Source: Anisakis pegreffii (taxonomy: Eukaryota; Nematoda; Chromadorea; Rhabditida; Anisakidae). Taken from it: DNA of 64,000 bases. Shown here piece by piece: positions 37,401 to 51,865 of the stretch. Positions within the stretch are counted from its first letter, which is position 1. Every line of letters begins with the position of its first letter. The translations under genes and the position numbers were made by a program. Under the pieces are notes generated by a model, which was not told the origin of the DNA, did not search any database, and saw only the letters and a list, made by a program, of their open reading frames with translations. Location: contig JAPYMA010001294.1 in the NCBI GenBank assembly GCA_035041965.1, forward strand, positions 1 to 64,000, in the 5' to 3' direction.

Positions 37401-39438
37401 CTACCATAAATGTTTATGTCATTGATTGGCGCATGCATAAAGAAGTTATCCAGTTTGATGTGGTATCAGCTTACTCTTAAGAAATGATGATGAGGCGCAT
37501 GAATTGTTTTCTTTTTTCATTCGGAAAATAATTTGATTTGAATGTCTGCGCACATTTTAGCCACTTCAATCACTGCATGAATGGATGGAAAACGTTTGTT
37601 GGCAATCAAATGTTCTGAATGATTGCATATCTGATGTGTTTTTTTTTCGAATATTAATGATGGCTGGAGGCGATTGAACAAAAACAAACGTTTCTTTTCG
37701 ATTATAAACAGAAATTAGTCGCTTTTAGATAGAACCATTAGCAAACGATGGAATATTCGAAATGCCTTCATCATTCACTCATAATTTCTGATAGCTATAA
37801 TCAGTTCATTTCTTCTTGTTGTGAGCGTCTTCCGCATTCATGCCGTTTATTACCGTATTTTTGCATGCCTTCTCAAAACAGTTCTAGTTCTTGCTTGCTC
37901 TTATTAGTATGTTTCTGTATTGTTAATTACCCCTTACGATAGTAAATTACGAACCACTGATGCATTGTGTGTTTGATTTTTAGTTTGTAGTAGTAGTTAT
38001 GCATCGTGATGTTTGGATACTCATTATCTTCACTGATTGATGTTGAATCGCCTTCTATCCGAGTTTTTTTTCTCAATTACTTTATGAAGCACTGTTGTTC
38101 GGGTTCCGGTCGGTTAACTTGGAATTTCAGAAGATGCTGCAAAGCAGCTCGCCGAAATTAAATTCAAACTTCAAGAATCAGAACGCGAGAACACGAACTA
38201 TCAAGGAAATGTAAGAGCTACACTTATTTTTATTCCTTGAACATTTCATTCAACAATTCAGTCGACTCCTGAATAATATTAGTTCTGAACCTTAAAGAAG
38301 TTATCGATTTCACAAATAAACGATTTATTTAAATTGAAATGAATCATCCTGCGATAATCCATTCTGTAGCTAAGCAAAAGAAAGATTGCTTTCGCTAAAG
38401 GTGATGAACTGGGTTCACCACTGCCTCCGTATGTTCGTTGAATATTGAAAGTTCCGCCCTGAATCTGCTTAACTAGCAATCTGTAGTTGAATGCGTATGT
38501 TTCTTGTTCTGAACAATGTAAATGAACTCTGTTCGACTAATTTGTAACTTGAATGCAGACAATTCGATTGGAAGGCCAACTGAAAAGGTTCAAAACGAGT
38601 GCAGAACAGGCTGAAAAACAGTTAACCGAATTGAAATCTCAAAACCGTCAACTAAAAAAAGATGTTAGTTTGAAATTCAAATGTTATCTTCTAGACGTTA
38701 TTTCGAAATTTATAAAAGATAATGTCGGCTTTTCTTTTCTTTGATTCATCCAATAAATCGTCTTCAATATTAAATATTAAAGTTGTATGAATTTCAACGA
38801 AAGGGAATTCATTAAATTAAAACAGCACAGTGTAAGTGGAGACAAATGCTTTCAGCAGATGGTCTTTAATTATAAGTGCGCCACATCTCTGCTGATTCTA
38901 ATATCGTGATCAAGAATCAAGAATTGAATAATTGGTGATACATGATACAGATAAAATTGAAGCGTCTCTGATGTTTTCATTCGTCCATGAATTGCGTTTA
39001 TTTCCAGTTCGATGTTTCGATTGATGTAACACCTAATTCGTGTTATATGAGGGCACTGACACTAGTTATCCTCCAAGCCACAAACGTGATTCATTCGTTT
39101 ATCTGTATTCAGTGTCATCTTCTCGAAAGCATTTTCCTGATCACGAATTTATCGAAATTTATGATAGTTATTCGCTTTGTTTTTGTCGTAATTTGTCAGA
39201 GTTATAGAGACCTAGATTCCAGTGCTATCGGGGAATAACTTCAGAACCGATGATGATTTAGTTCCTCTGAAGTTTGGTTGAAATTTGACTTATTACATCT
39301 CTTATTATAACAACGGAAAACAAAACGTTTCAGCTACGCGATAGAGAGAATGCGCTCGATGAGGCAAAAGAAACGAATCGTCATCTGCAGAATCGTTTAG
39401 AGAAATTACGCTTTTCGAGCTCAAGGAAAGCGCAGTGA
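31416..39438 (+). CDS. LRRFIP: LRRFIP (Flightless-interacting) coiled-coil protein
   Basis: Twelve exons join in phase to about 382 residues: 31416-31499, 31910-31996, 32242-32283, 33717-33800, 34102-34272, 34474-34566, 34799-34872, 35033-35138, 35790-35907, 38131-38210, 38559-38663 and 39334-39438. The recognised features are the basic N-terminal helix [19 protein letters not shown] and [10 protein letters not shown], the coiled coil [20 protein letters not shown], the DNGLVLV segment, and the end [16 protein letters not shown] helix ([17 protein letters not shown]) before the stop. In animals LRRFIP1/2 bind Flightless-I and Dishevelled and act in cytoskeletal and Wnt/innate signalling; that role is by homology. 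Exon 2 ends GAG followed by GCAATA, so intron 2 appears to be GC-AG. The 2.2-kb ninth intron shows no further exon. A shorter alternative last exon at 39629 cannot be excluded. Confidence 0.9.
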
Positions 39439-42400
39439 TTACGTTATTTCTCATCATATTTTTTCAGTTTTTGTTCGTTTCTCATTCAAATTGTCTGTGT
39501 TCATTTCTCGCATCGTCATCGCTGTCTTTTACAATTCGTTTTGCAAAGTATTCAATAACATAGTTTCTAAATAGAATCAAATCTTTTATTCAATTGTATT
39601 TTATTTATTTGTTTTTTTTTTGTACAGGAGATGCGTTAGTCGGCATTGATTCAGTCGTGTCACTGACGACTGTTATGCTTGCTTTTTTATCTCACCATGA
39701 GAAAGATAAAATGGCTTTACTTGATTCGTTGATTCGTTCGTTTCGAAATGGTATCTAAATTCTCATTTGATTTTCAATTTCACCGGATTTGATTGATGAT
39801 TATCGGATTCTCTTAAAAAGAAACGAATCGATCATTATTAGAGCGCTCGCTGAACATATCCAGTTCAGCTTATTAATTTCTCTCGTTTTTTTTTTTCCAA
39901 TGTTCGTATAATTATTTCTTTTACGATGACCAGTCGCTTTACCTTTGTAGAAACCCCTAAAAATTATCACTGTTTGTCAGATGGCAGAAGGAAATATCGT
40001 ATTACTGTAATATATTCTACTGTTAGTATCTTTTCGGTACGCTTGAAGCTGCTTACACCAGCATACAATGCTTTCGTTTAATTTTGAGGCAAATTAGTGC
40101 GAACTAGGTAAACTGATAAATAATTCAATGGAGTAGAGAAAGACGACTGTAAAAGAACTAATGATATTTGAATGATTCCATAGTTAATCTTCTCTCTTTC
40201 GCTTATTACGAATCACCTTAAAAGTGCCATTTAGATTATTAATTGCTTATGTTGTTTTAATATTCGCATGTATGTTGATTATTTTGCATGCTTGTTTGTC
40301 GTTTTAAAAATGCACTTAATGACTTTGTCTCGTTCTTAACAATAATCAGTCTTCAGTTCAATTATCGAAAAATTATTCAGCGTTTTTTTTTTGTTGAATG
40401 CAATTTTGTACGTGCGTTGTTTCATTCGCCTTCATCTTTTCAAATATTACGCTCGTGAGAGAAATTCATAAATTTTATCTTTGATATTCTCAATATGCAT
40501 CTGAAGGTGTTTTTAAATAGTTTAGCGAATATGTAATCATTGCGGTTGTCATTTTTCTACGATGATCGTTTTCGTACTAACAACTTTACTGTTTTACGCC
40601 TTTTTATGCTTTCATCGTTTATAATTTATACAGTAACTTTTCTTGGTCTTTTCAGTCTGCTGCTTCTATCATCGCTTCTTTCAGTTTTAAGACTTTGTTT
40701 GGTTTCTTCTTGAAATTTTCTGGTCTCCTTTTGTGTGTGTGTGTGCTTTTTTTGTATTTATTCATCTCTATTTTGTACATGTTATCACGAATCATGTTTT
40801 CCCGACAGTTCGCATTATTTACTTCGATCGACCGTTTTGGTGATGATCACTGTTTGGTATTTTGAGAAATTTACCGTTTGAAAATATTCATTCAAATATT
40901 ATCGTTTCAAAAGAATCGTTTTCAATGGGCAATTTAATATCTGCGTTGTTACTCAAGGAATTCAGATAGGTATGCCGCATAATCTCACATATTCCACTGA
41001 TCATCTCAAAATTGGTTCCTCTTTTCGTTATAGGTTTGTATCGAATGAGGAAGAGTGATATGCTCCCATTCGACATAAAAGTGACTCATATGCGAACTCA
41101 ATCATGCGGGAAGTTTCAGTGAATGGCTTTCGTTTGCCAATAATTATTCCATTATCCACCAAAGCAGTTTTGTCGGTCGTTAATTCAAGAATGCCGTCCT
41201 AAGTAGATATAAGTTTGCCTTCGGAAAACATAATAATTGTAAACCACGAGAGACTAGTTAGGGGTTATGCGCTCTAAGTTCATTATTTCAAACGAGTTCG
41301 GCATGTAATGAAATGTTAGCCACATTATTTCCTTGCCAATTCAGCTTTTTAGTCGCGTGTTCGTCATAATGGAATGATGATAATCATTCGGAAATTGCAT
41401 AATGAATTTGTAATCATCACAGCACATCACTCCAAGAAAGAGGATACGTATGAGCAAGCATTTAAGTGTTTCCATAATATGTCATTTTATGTGGCTCAGG
41501 AATATCCAGTTGCTCATAAAAAGTGCAGTATTGTTTTTGAGATATAAAACACATTGTTGTGAAAGGTTTCAGCGATGTAATGCTGCAGAATGCAGAGAAT
41601 CTTTTGAAATACAAATCTCCTAAAGAGATAGAAGAAGATAAAGCATTCGTTATGGTAAATTGACTTCAATGAACGGAAATGCTCTTGTAGGAAAGAAGCA
41701 AATAATGCACAATAAGAACTGTTCAGTTAGTTTAAGCACTAATAATTGCATAATATTGTATTCAGTTTCTCTATGATGAGTATTTGCTTTATAACGCTTT
41801 ATGTGAAGTGGAATTGTTCCCGTGAGTGAATGATATCATCAGATTTTATTGCATTTTAGGATAGCTGAAAGGACGTTCATGTACAAGATGAACAAAATGT
41901 ATTAGTGCAGTGAGTTGAGAGATCTGCTTAAGAAATGTGCAATAATCAATCGATTGTTTTTGTTCAGTTTTTGCTTTATAAAAAAGAATATCTTCTAATG
42001 TTTTCTCATTCACTCAAGAGAATTATTTTAAAGGTGAAAGTTGATAGTGAATGTCACTAAAATTGTTGACGAATTCAGAATTTTCGAGAAGAAATGATTT
42101 CTTATTATTACTTTTCACTGGAATTTTCATATTTGCGATACCATAAATTGTATATCATTTCACTGTGTTCTGTTGTTGAATTATTTTCAACTTTTTTGCT
42201 CATTGATGTCATTAGCTAATACTGCAGTGTGACAAAAAATTACACAAAGATGAGGATACCATTTTCTAGGGCAATTTTATACGTAAAATCTAGCAGTCAA
42301 TTTTGTTCTCACCACTGTGTATACCTTTTAGTGCAAATGATCGCCGGAATCCGGCGGAACATTGTCAAAAAACATTAATTGCACTGCCTGAAAGAGTTGA

Positions 42401-43451
42401 CTTTTCAGCCATACGCCAAGCTAAAGAATAAGATGTCTACTGGATACAACCTGATATCCAAAATCCAAATCTAGTATCAGACTTTTCCATCAATCGCCAA
42501 TCTTCTGTGAAAACTAGTTAAATGCGTGATACACCAAATGGAAACTCGCGTATCATACTGTTACTAACAGGCAGCTGAACAATCTCGCTCAATTATGAAC
42601 GCGCAATGTGGCAAAGCTAAATGAAAAATGAAAACAGCGCCGGAGGAGTGTGACAGAGCTAGGAATAATGAAGAGAGTCGGCAAAAGGTGAACGTGGCAG
42701 TAGATGATTTCTTCGTTAGGTTCGGACATGGTTTTCGTGGTTGGAGAAATGATTACTAGCCTCGAAAAACTTTTCCTGGAGTAGTAGTGTAACCATCGGT
42801 GATGGGGAGGACGAAACTCGTTCTCGCATTTTTCATATCAGATTAAGCATATTTTACAGCTTGCGTAAGATCGAAAAATCGACTTTTCGGGAAGTGAATT
42901 TCATGCTTGTTGACCATTTTCCGAAATTTCACGATTACTCACAAGAAAAGGTGGTATATGGCAATGAAAGATACGTTCTTTTCCTGATTTTCATAATAAA
43001 TTGCTCGAGAAAATATTATTTTCATCTTTGTGTGATTTTTATCTCACATTAAACAATTTCAACGTAGTATTGGTGTGCTATATTTATTGATAGTACTATT
43101 GTTGTTACTATATAGTGACTATTTTGTAAATGTCTTGATGGTAATTGCTAAGACAACTCTAGGATTCAATTATGACAATCGTGTTGAGTTGAGTTTTGTC
43201 ATGAAATATCTGTTATATGAATTAGTTGCGAGAAAGGGCGGAGGCTGGCTCGCTGATTGGATGGTTTCGAGGAGGCGTCAGAGGACCGCCTAAGGCAACT
43301 AAAGGCGTGAGGTGCGCTGATGTGTTTTGTTTGATTTGTGTACTCCACCACAGCTGTACGCATTTCCGGTGACCGTTTTCGAGTATCCTCCTAGTCTGTA
43401 TATCGTATCCAGCATAGAGCAAATACCAGTCTTCAACAGATCCAATTGAAA
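39439..43451. other. Intergenic, no gene recognised
   Basis: About 4 kb between LRRFIP and pdf-1. An open stretch at 39629-39758 after a TTTGTACAG acceptor (reading DALVGIDSVVSLTTVML...) could be an alternative LRRFIP exon, but no donor of matching phase was found. The pdf-1 promoter should lie near 43200-43450, which is less AT-rich than its surroundings. No defined element was recognised. Confidence 0.4.
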
Positions 43452-46400
43452 ATGCCTTCACTGAGTGCAATCCTTATCTCGTTATCACTACTTATTTTTG
43501 TTCAAACAACACCACTCATCTATACACCCAAACAGGTATCATTTCATTTCCGTCAATTTGTTCCATCCTAAATTTCCAAAAATAAAGAAATTCAATCGGA
43601 CGAGCGTTCTCTCGGGAAAGTGCATAGGAGTTTATCGAAACAACACCCTCAGAACCATTCCAAGTCAATTAATATAACCGTGCATTCGTGTATCTCTCCT
43701 ATTTACTTGCGCAGTAGAAAGCTCTGAATCGTTCTTTAATCATGGAATCGAGCGATGAAGTCAGGCAAACCAGTCTACAGAAACATGAATAGTAAACTTT
43801 AGTAATCGTTATTAAACTTGTAGATGCTCAAATTCTTTTCTTTATGTACAGCGCTCATTTGATTGATTGGCTTGTGTGTGTGTGTTTTTTTTTAATGTAC
43901 AAGTTCATCAAATTATTGTAGTCCGAAATTTTGTTAGAATTTTGTTGCTATTTTTGGTTATACAGTATAATAAATTTGTGCTATTCGGTTTTGTTGGACT
44001 CAGTCTTGCAATTTGAAGACATTATGTGTAGTTGTAGGAACATTGTGGATAGCTCTGCTCGAATTAGTGTTTTTTGTTATTTCAGCGTTGCACAGTGAAT
44101 AAGAACAGTACCTATAGATGGACTTATTAGGGATGAATGCGAAATTGAACTGAAATAAAAAATCTGAAAATAAGATTTTGTGAGGACACAATTCACGTGG
44201 GACTACAGATGCATTTGTCGGAAGTGCATTGTATGCATTAGAACAGTGGCATTCTTGTGAGTAGAGCACTTTCTTTTATTAATTTATCTGTTCATTACGT
44301 ATGAACACATTAGCGATACGGTAATTACTTTAAATCTATGCTGACAAAATCGGATTGCATCTGATAATATCGAAACTGAGACAGCATATTCTTGTCCTAG
44401 CGACGCCTATTTCTGCACCATGTATGATTCGGTACCACGCCTCAAGCGGTTCTTCGTTATTGGAGATGTGGAGGCAAATTTTGGCATTGTTATCACTGCT
44501 TAAACGCAATTGATGAGTCTGATGGTTCAGTCATTTTCAACATTTTGTGAGATCGGAAGATGAAAAACAGTCTTTCATTGTGGAACAAACTTACGGTGCT
44601 TGGCTACTCATAATGAGATAACTTCGTATTCATTGAACAATTATGTGGGACTTAAGGTTGTAACTTTCGAGACTTTAGAAGAGGAGGTAATGGTATTCAT
44701 ATTTATGGGTTACTTTAGATAATATATGGTTTTGTGGATGTGACTGCAGTGCATCGCTTGCGACGTCAGAGCGGTAATATTAAAGTTTATGATAGCTACC
44801 TAACGTTTCGTTTATTATACGATCGAAATAATAATTGAATGAACCTCAATAAATAAGACGAGACATGAGGTTATTTCGTATCAATACAAATCTGAAAAGG
44901 GAAAAAATGAATGAAATAAATTGGATCGGAAATTGCAAGTAAATATTTTTATTTTCAAACAAAAGGTAAACGACATTGATTGTGAAAACAATGATGATTA
45001 AAATAGGCTCAATATAATCATTAATTACAGCAAAATCATGAATTTTCAGCATCTCTTAATGATAAGAGATATTATCTGAAGATCAGATATGCTGTCGTTC
45101 AATCATTTGAAATATTGCGTTTACTTAACATGAGTGATAATTTTAAATATGGTAAAACGATAGTCAAGATAAAGTAAACCGTCTATAACTTGTACTGCTT
45201 CGTAACGTTTATCTTTCCCACAGTTGCTGCTTCATTTGATATTTCAACCGATCATTATCCCACAGTTGATGCTCATTCGTTCTAAAAAGTTCTCAAAAGA
45301 CATTTTTTTCGGGTCATCGCTGACTGTGAGTTTTGATGTGGTGGTGTTTTTGTCGCACTGGTTGTGGTTTCGGTTGGCAATAATAATCTTACTTTGCCAT
45401 ACTGGAGAATGTTTTCCACCAGAAGTATAAACAATTCATGAGCAGCTTGCTACAAACGGTTAAGTGCTCCGATATTCGCATTGTTTGAAATCAATTTTCC
45501 TGGTTGACTTACTTTTTATATCAGTGAATCTGATTTAGAATGATTTAAATGAAGCAATTTTCATGTGAATATGATCTAATTAAGGATATTGCTAAAGAAT
45601 CCTCTTTCCCTAAAGTATTTACTGAGTGTTACTTACATCCGATTGGAATGTCATTCAAATCATTAGCCTTTGTTGAAGATTCCTTCTGTTGAAATAAGTA
45701 GTCCTTTCATAACAAAACTTACTCATCCTGACTGATTCTGACCGTAGTAGGGTGCACTCTTTACAATTAGTATTTCAAATCTCATTAAGAAATCATCTTA
45801 ATGTTATAATATCCCACTGAGCTGATAATTAACATTATTATGTTTACTATGTTGAGACCGGGAATGAATGATATGTCCTCATTTACGTTGATAGTGTTAT
45901 TATTATTATTATTATTAAAGTGGTTACATGCGAATTCATCATTCTTGCGTTTCGTCATAAAGTTTACTGGCAGATTTTGATTTATTCAATGTTATCGGTC
46001 AAAACTTGGGCTCGTACTCGAAAGAATTCCAGGAATAATATGAAAATTTGATGAAGAGTAACGTCGGAAAGTGATCATTGAGAAACAAGCATTAAATATA
46101 AATGTTAACACTCATATCAGCTTTTTGTAGTAACAACCAACTTCATACCACAGAACAAATTATCTCCGGCACGGATTTCTGATTCAGTCAATTTCATGAA
46201 ATAATTAGCATATATGAAGTGATACTGAGTACAACATTTTCTAACTGATAGTGAGTGTAGAAGACAAGCAGATCATGCGAATGGAAAACATTCTTCGGTT
46301 TCTGATAATAATTCGAGTCGTCTAAGTTCTCAGTTACATATAGGGTTTCTTTTTATATCAACTATTCTCTTGTTTCAATTTCAGGTTGAATTACTATTCA

Positions 46401-49178
46401 CATTGTTAAAAGTTAGCTGAAAAATTTCTCAACGAACTGAGTGGTGCAGGGCTCTTTTCGAGTTTTAATACGGCACTGTTTCGTTGCTGACGTGTTTCAT
46501 TCGAACAACGATAATGTAGGAATGTTTTCCTGCGAAAATGCTCCTTCATTATCGCCCACATAGCTATCGTTTCATCCTTTTCTGAGGTTGTTAGGCATCC
46601 ACATGAAAGGTGGCAATCCCACTGGACTATGCTCACGGCGAGGCTAACACTTTGTAACGTAAACAGAACTTGTGAATGTGCGTAATAAATGAATGTTCTA
46701 AATGCATAAATAAAATATCTTATGATGATGAGCACGTTCGGTCATAAACTTACCCACTTAAACTAGTGATCTCGCAAAGCTTTCGAAAATGCATTCACTT
46801 GAGAAAAAAATCACGCAAAACTATGGAAACTCGGAATATAATCATTTTAAGAATTCTGGTGGTGATCTGGCGTTCATTAGTGTAGATATATGCAACTAGG
46901 ATGTTCATTTTCAAAGATCACTTGTTTTGTGTGGAACATAAACTGCGAAAGTAGGTAATTATTTATGACGAGCACATTCGGCAGTCTTGTTGTCATGAGA
47001 ACGAAGTGATATTGGCACTGGGGCTGGCAACCAGTAATGGGGGCTCGCGAATAAACGAACAAAACGCGAGTTAAATTTTTATTCAGCTCGTGCTGGCATG
47101 CGTGAGCAATGAGTGAGTAGGTCAAAAATTCGTGAGCGTATGAGGACCTCAAAAATTTCTTCTTTAGTGATGAGCGAGAAGCATCTTTTTGTGTAAGATG
47201 GCATCATTGTAAGGCACCACTTTGCATCACACGCGTTTTTTGATCATTGCTTATTCGATGATGGGGATACACGAGCATGTGAGTGAAGGTTTTGCTTGGA
47301 ACGTGAATAGTTAATGGCTAGGTCGAAGATCGATCATCGATGAGTTCGGTAACTATAAGCGAGCAACACCTTTTATGGGCAAACGTCATCGCAGTTCGTA
47401 AGGTATCATATATCTTCATAGGTGAAACGAGCACCATTAGGTGTGCCTAGAATGAAAGTATTTTTGTTTCTGATTATCGACACGAATATATTCAGCAGTC
47501 ATCAGCTGCAGTCTAATCTCATCACAAACATCCGGTTGATAAAAAATTTTTGACCACTTTCATTCTTCTGAATCACTCATCTTCAGCTCGCCATGCTTGA
47601 ATAAACAAAAAGAAATCATATTGTATTAGTGGGCATTAGAATAACGTGTTTTTTTTTTGAAATTTCCTTCCAATCCGTCCGTTTGAATGTACAATTTGAA
47701 TATTGGCAAATTGTGCAATAAAATCTGAGATGCATTGAAAAATCAAAAATTCAACCGAACATTCGTTATGAACATTGTCGCTTCGGTGACTAATCTAATT
47801 CTTCACATGCAATGAGCCACAACTGGAAGCTTGGAGTGTTCTTCTTTGCTGAGTTACTGAATGAATTCTGAAAGGTACTATCACACTAGGGCTGGCAACA
47901 CCAATACATTAGCATGACAGAGTTCAAAATGAATGCTGATGAATTTCTTTCAGTGAAAGGCAGAAGTTATGGATGCCTTGCTATGCAGCAATATGCATGC
48001 TGATATAGGTAATTCTGAAAAATTCCTCTCAGCAGTTTCATCTAGATCTCATTTGGAAGGAGTCCGAAATGTGTTCCAATCATTCGCGAGAATTTTTTTA
48101 AAATGAAACTAGCTAGATATTTCACTAGCGGATGAGAAGTTATTCATCTCTCTGCAACACTTATTTCGAGTAAGATGATGATAACACTTTTGCAAGTTTG
48201 TTGTCATCAACTCCGCATCGTTGTTACTGATGCATCTAAGGATGAGTGCTGAATGCAATGGTAGCAACAATTGAATGCTACTCGTTATCACCGCCATAAA
48301 ATTGTATCTTCCTTCTATTTGATCACATTTGCAAGAAATCGAATTGCTGAATTTCTTCCAAGATCGGATGGTAAATGATTGCAATCTATCCGTCATGTTG
48401 AGCTAAACTATTAAGTAACGTCACTATTGGGCTTCTATTCAAAAAAAAAACAACTGAAAAACAGTGGAAGCTTGAAAAATGAATTGTTCAAGCAGCACTT
48501 AGTGTACAATAAATAGATATGAGACTCTATGTACAAACTTTAGAAATAAATGCAAAGGTATATGAAAAATGAAACTAATTAGCGAATTTATTCCCATAAG
48601 TAAAGATTGTATTCACAAATATGCACGATTAACACCATAACATACGGCATGAATCACAACAAATTTGATTGATTATACATAAAAACAAATTAATCCATTT
48701 CAACTCGTTAATGCATCCGGTCTGAGTTGTAGTTGTTAGTCTGAATGGAAAAACTTCGATTGCTCCCAATGCGCACATGATATTTCTTTCTTGGCATAGC
48801 ACTAAAATGCGAGAGACATGACTCTTGCCAGACATTGGCAAGCCGATGTCACTTGGTGTCACTTCAAACGATTATGCACTTGTTCGTAATTTTTACTAAT
48901 AGTCAAAGTTAAGTGTGAAGAAAGATGTTATTTGAATTTGTCATTTTTTCACAGTTACTAGAATAAGCATCAGAACTGAGTATGTATTTCATGAATTTCA
49001 GTTTGACGATATTGGCGATTTGTTGTTAGCGAAGCGTAGTAATGCTGAGTTGATCAACGGTCTGATTGGAATGGATCTGAATAAGTTATCAGCGATCGGT
49101 AAAAGGTCAAATGCTGAACTCATCAACGGTCTGCTGGGTATGAATCTCAATCGATTATCGTCTGCTGGACGCAGATAG
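43452..49178 (+). CDS. pdf-1: PDF-1 neuropeptide precursor (pigment-dispersing factor)
   Basis: Two exons, 43452-43535 and 49002-49178, join in phase 0 to an 86-residue precursor, separated by a 5.5-kb intron. Exon 1 encodes a signal peptide (MPSLSAILISLSLLIFVQTT). Exon 2 encodes a short spacer ending LLLAKR, then two 21-residue peptides separated by GKR. Both start SNAELINGL; the first ends MDLNKLSAIG-KR and the second MNLNRLSSAG-RR. Each has a C-terminal glycine before a dibasic site, so both should be amidated. They closely resemble C. elegans PDF-1a and PDF-1b, secreted peptides that act through the G-protein-coupled receptor PDFR-1 on locomotion, arousal and mate searching. A small middle exon hidden in the intron is possible. 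The minus-strand frame across exon 2 is a shadow. Confidence 0.93.
45895..45918. repeat. (TTA)n microsatellite
   Basis: About eight TTA/ATT units in the pdf-1 intron. Confidence 0.8.
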
Positions 49179-51865
49179 CGCAAACTTGTGCTGGTGAAAC
49201 TCTTATTTATTTTTCAACACTTTTCTAGGTTAATTCCACTGATTATTACTCACTTGTTCGATTAATCATTTCTTTCCTTTCATTTGCTTGATTCTCTTTT
49301 CATAGGTTCAATGCAGAATTTGTTCATAATGTATTCTTATAGTGCTGCGTGAATGTTCAAAAACTGTTGAGTCGGAGTCAGTTAGGAAAGAAATATCTTT
49401 ATGATTGTTCAATATGATAATTTTCAATGCTCATGAAGCTCGTATATTCGATAATGTAGTCACTGAGCAGCTGAACGATCTAAGTCAAGAAGATTCGTTT
49501 GACAACTTTATATTTAAACGGCGTGAAAAAAGCCAACTGACGGAAAGAATTGTTAAAATTTGAATTCAGATTGATTCTTCTGAACCAAGATTCAAATTTA
49601 AGCTGAATTATGCAATTGTGCAGTTTATTAAAACAATCAGTCAGATATGATTCACTTCCAAACTGAGGATTATCAACTGATCTCATGAATTCATGTTCCA
49701 CAAAAACATGGCCCATTAGTTTTTATGGTCAAAAAAAACAAATCCACTCCAGTCAATTCTAGTGTTATCCATTATATTGAGTAATGCTTTCACTGAACAG
49801 CAGGAGGTCGTTCTAATTTAATGCCTATAAAGCATGCATCATTCGGTGGTGCGGAATCAATGGAACTGTGATTGATACTAGCGTTGCACACCACCACCAA
49901 ATGATGCTATCTATTCAAATGAGCTAGTCATTCGATTTTGCATGCATGCGATAGCAATAAAACAAACGCTCAATATAATCATTATTAATTATTCTTTCAC
50001 TGCAACATTTTGATATGATCCTAACAGATGAGAAATCAAGGTACAAAAATAGACTTTTATGCGAAAACAAATGATGAAGATGAATTTTCTTAACATGACA
50101 GAACAAAATTTATCATTATTGGATGAAAATGTACTCTTTTACAGGTGTACCAACGCGAAATTATTCAGTGGCAAATGAAATGGTAGAAGAATGTTTATTC
50201 ATTGTCAACTGAGACGTCGTTAACGATCATTTGAATATTATTTCTAAATGGAAATAACAACGACAATCACTACGATTTGTTCAATTGTATATTCTGTGGT
50301 TGAAGAACGCTAATAAATGAAATTTTTATTTATTTATTTTGTTGTCGCCGAATCCTATGTTACATCAACCATTTTTATCAATTCATTCAGTTCAAATCGA
50401 TAATTCACTATTCAATCGACCGTGTTTTCATAGACTTTCAGTGATTTTACGTAATTCAGAATGTAATATGTGTTGCAATAAGAAGCGAAATGAATTATCC
50501 TTCCAGAGGACGTGAATAAATTTTTCGTGATGTTCATATCGTCTGGCGTATTGAATGACAACTTGAACATTTGCGCATAGACTTATCTTTAAAAATTCGC
50601 CCTTTAAGGTCAAGAAAAGTGCATGATTGATACCTTCATAAAAATGGAAATCCAAGATTTCGATAAGACGATTAGGAATTAACTCTTCCTCAAAAGGCTT
50701 TTGGAGAACCGATCACAAAATCTAATGAATGCTTTATAGGTGAGATGAAGTAAGAGAAAATGAAGAAAGAAAAAAGTTTAAAAAATCGCGAGGTAGGAAA
50801 ATGCAGCGACGTTTGAGTGGATGAGCAACAGAAATAAATGACCGCAGCTGATAATGTTGGACCTGTTTAGAATGTTTCTTGTTGCAAAATTTTTATTGAT
50901 ATCATTTTTAAATTTTTTAGTTGAGGTGGAAAGTTATGAGATTGCCGACAAATTAACTTCTGAACTGCTAAACTACCCTCTTTTAACTGAACTGCATCAA
51001 TTACTATCAACAAGTCACAAAAGTTGATGAAATGACCGAAAACTGAACTGAACGAAACACTTTAGTGTAATTTGCGCTACCGTATTAGTTGCCAATTGAT
51101 GAATAAAATGAGAAATTAAAATTGCGGGACAAAGCTCTGGAATATCAAGGTGCTAATAGTAAGATGATCCCTTCAAAATGTATTGCTGGAAGCAAAATTT
51201 TCAGAGGTTCTAAAATCACATCAGTTCTAAAATTACCATCGAGAGGTATGTTCTGGCCCCATTACCTCACAAAGAACACCAAGAGAATTCTCAGCCACCG
51301 TTCATAAGGACGTATAAGATTGTAGTGAATGTTGCTTCAGTTATGAATATGATGAGCCAAATTAAAAATTGTATTTTGAGAAGCGATCTTCATCAAACAA
51401 TAAATCCAAAAATTTCCAAGTTACAATTTCGCCAAGTGATCATTCAGTCCCATAAATCACATATTATAAATTTTCATAAATACCATGTAATAAATTTTAT
51501 TTAGCGATTAATCTTATGTGGTATATGTGGAATGTGATTACGTATGTAGATACATCAGAATGATAAATGATATATCGGATGTTTACAAATGTCACATGGA
51601 GATGAGTCATTGAAGTGTCTCAGAAAGTATTAGAGAAAAGGAAAACGTTCATTAAATAGCCTATTGCGAGGATGTTCAATAGACATAAACGAATAGATTT
51701 GCTCATTAGATAGTCCCAATGGCCTCATAGTATAACCAGAAATAACTTAATCATCCACATTTGGCTCCAGTTATTCAGTAAAGCTCCCCCCCCCTCCCCA
51801 TTCCCTATTCATCATACTCTGCCATCATTTCGAGTATTCAGTGGTATCATTGTAACAATCCCAAA
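49179..51865. other. Intergenic, no gene recognised
   Basis: Region between pdf-1 and the claudin-like gene. The open frames are short and featureless. A run of nine C followed by TCCCC lies at 51786-51799, about 70 bp before the next start codon, within the probable promoter or 5' UTR. Confidence 0.4.

Noticed and set aside
46406..46735. 109-codon minus-strand frame inside the pdf-1 intron
   Set aside because: No domain, signal or splice evidence. The region is otherwise featureless intron.
48998..49183. Minus-strand 61-codon frame
   Set aside because: Shadow of the PDF peptide exon on the plus strand.
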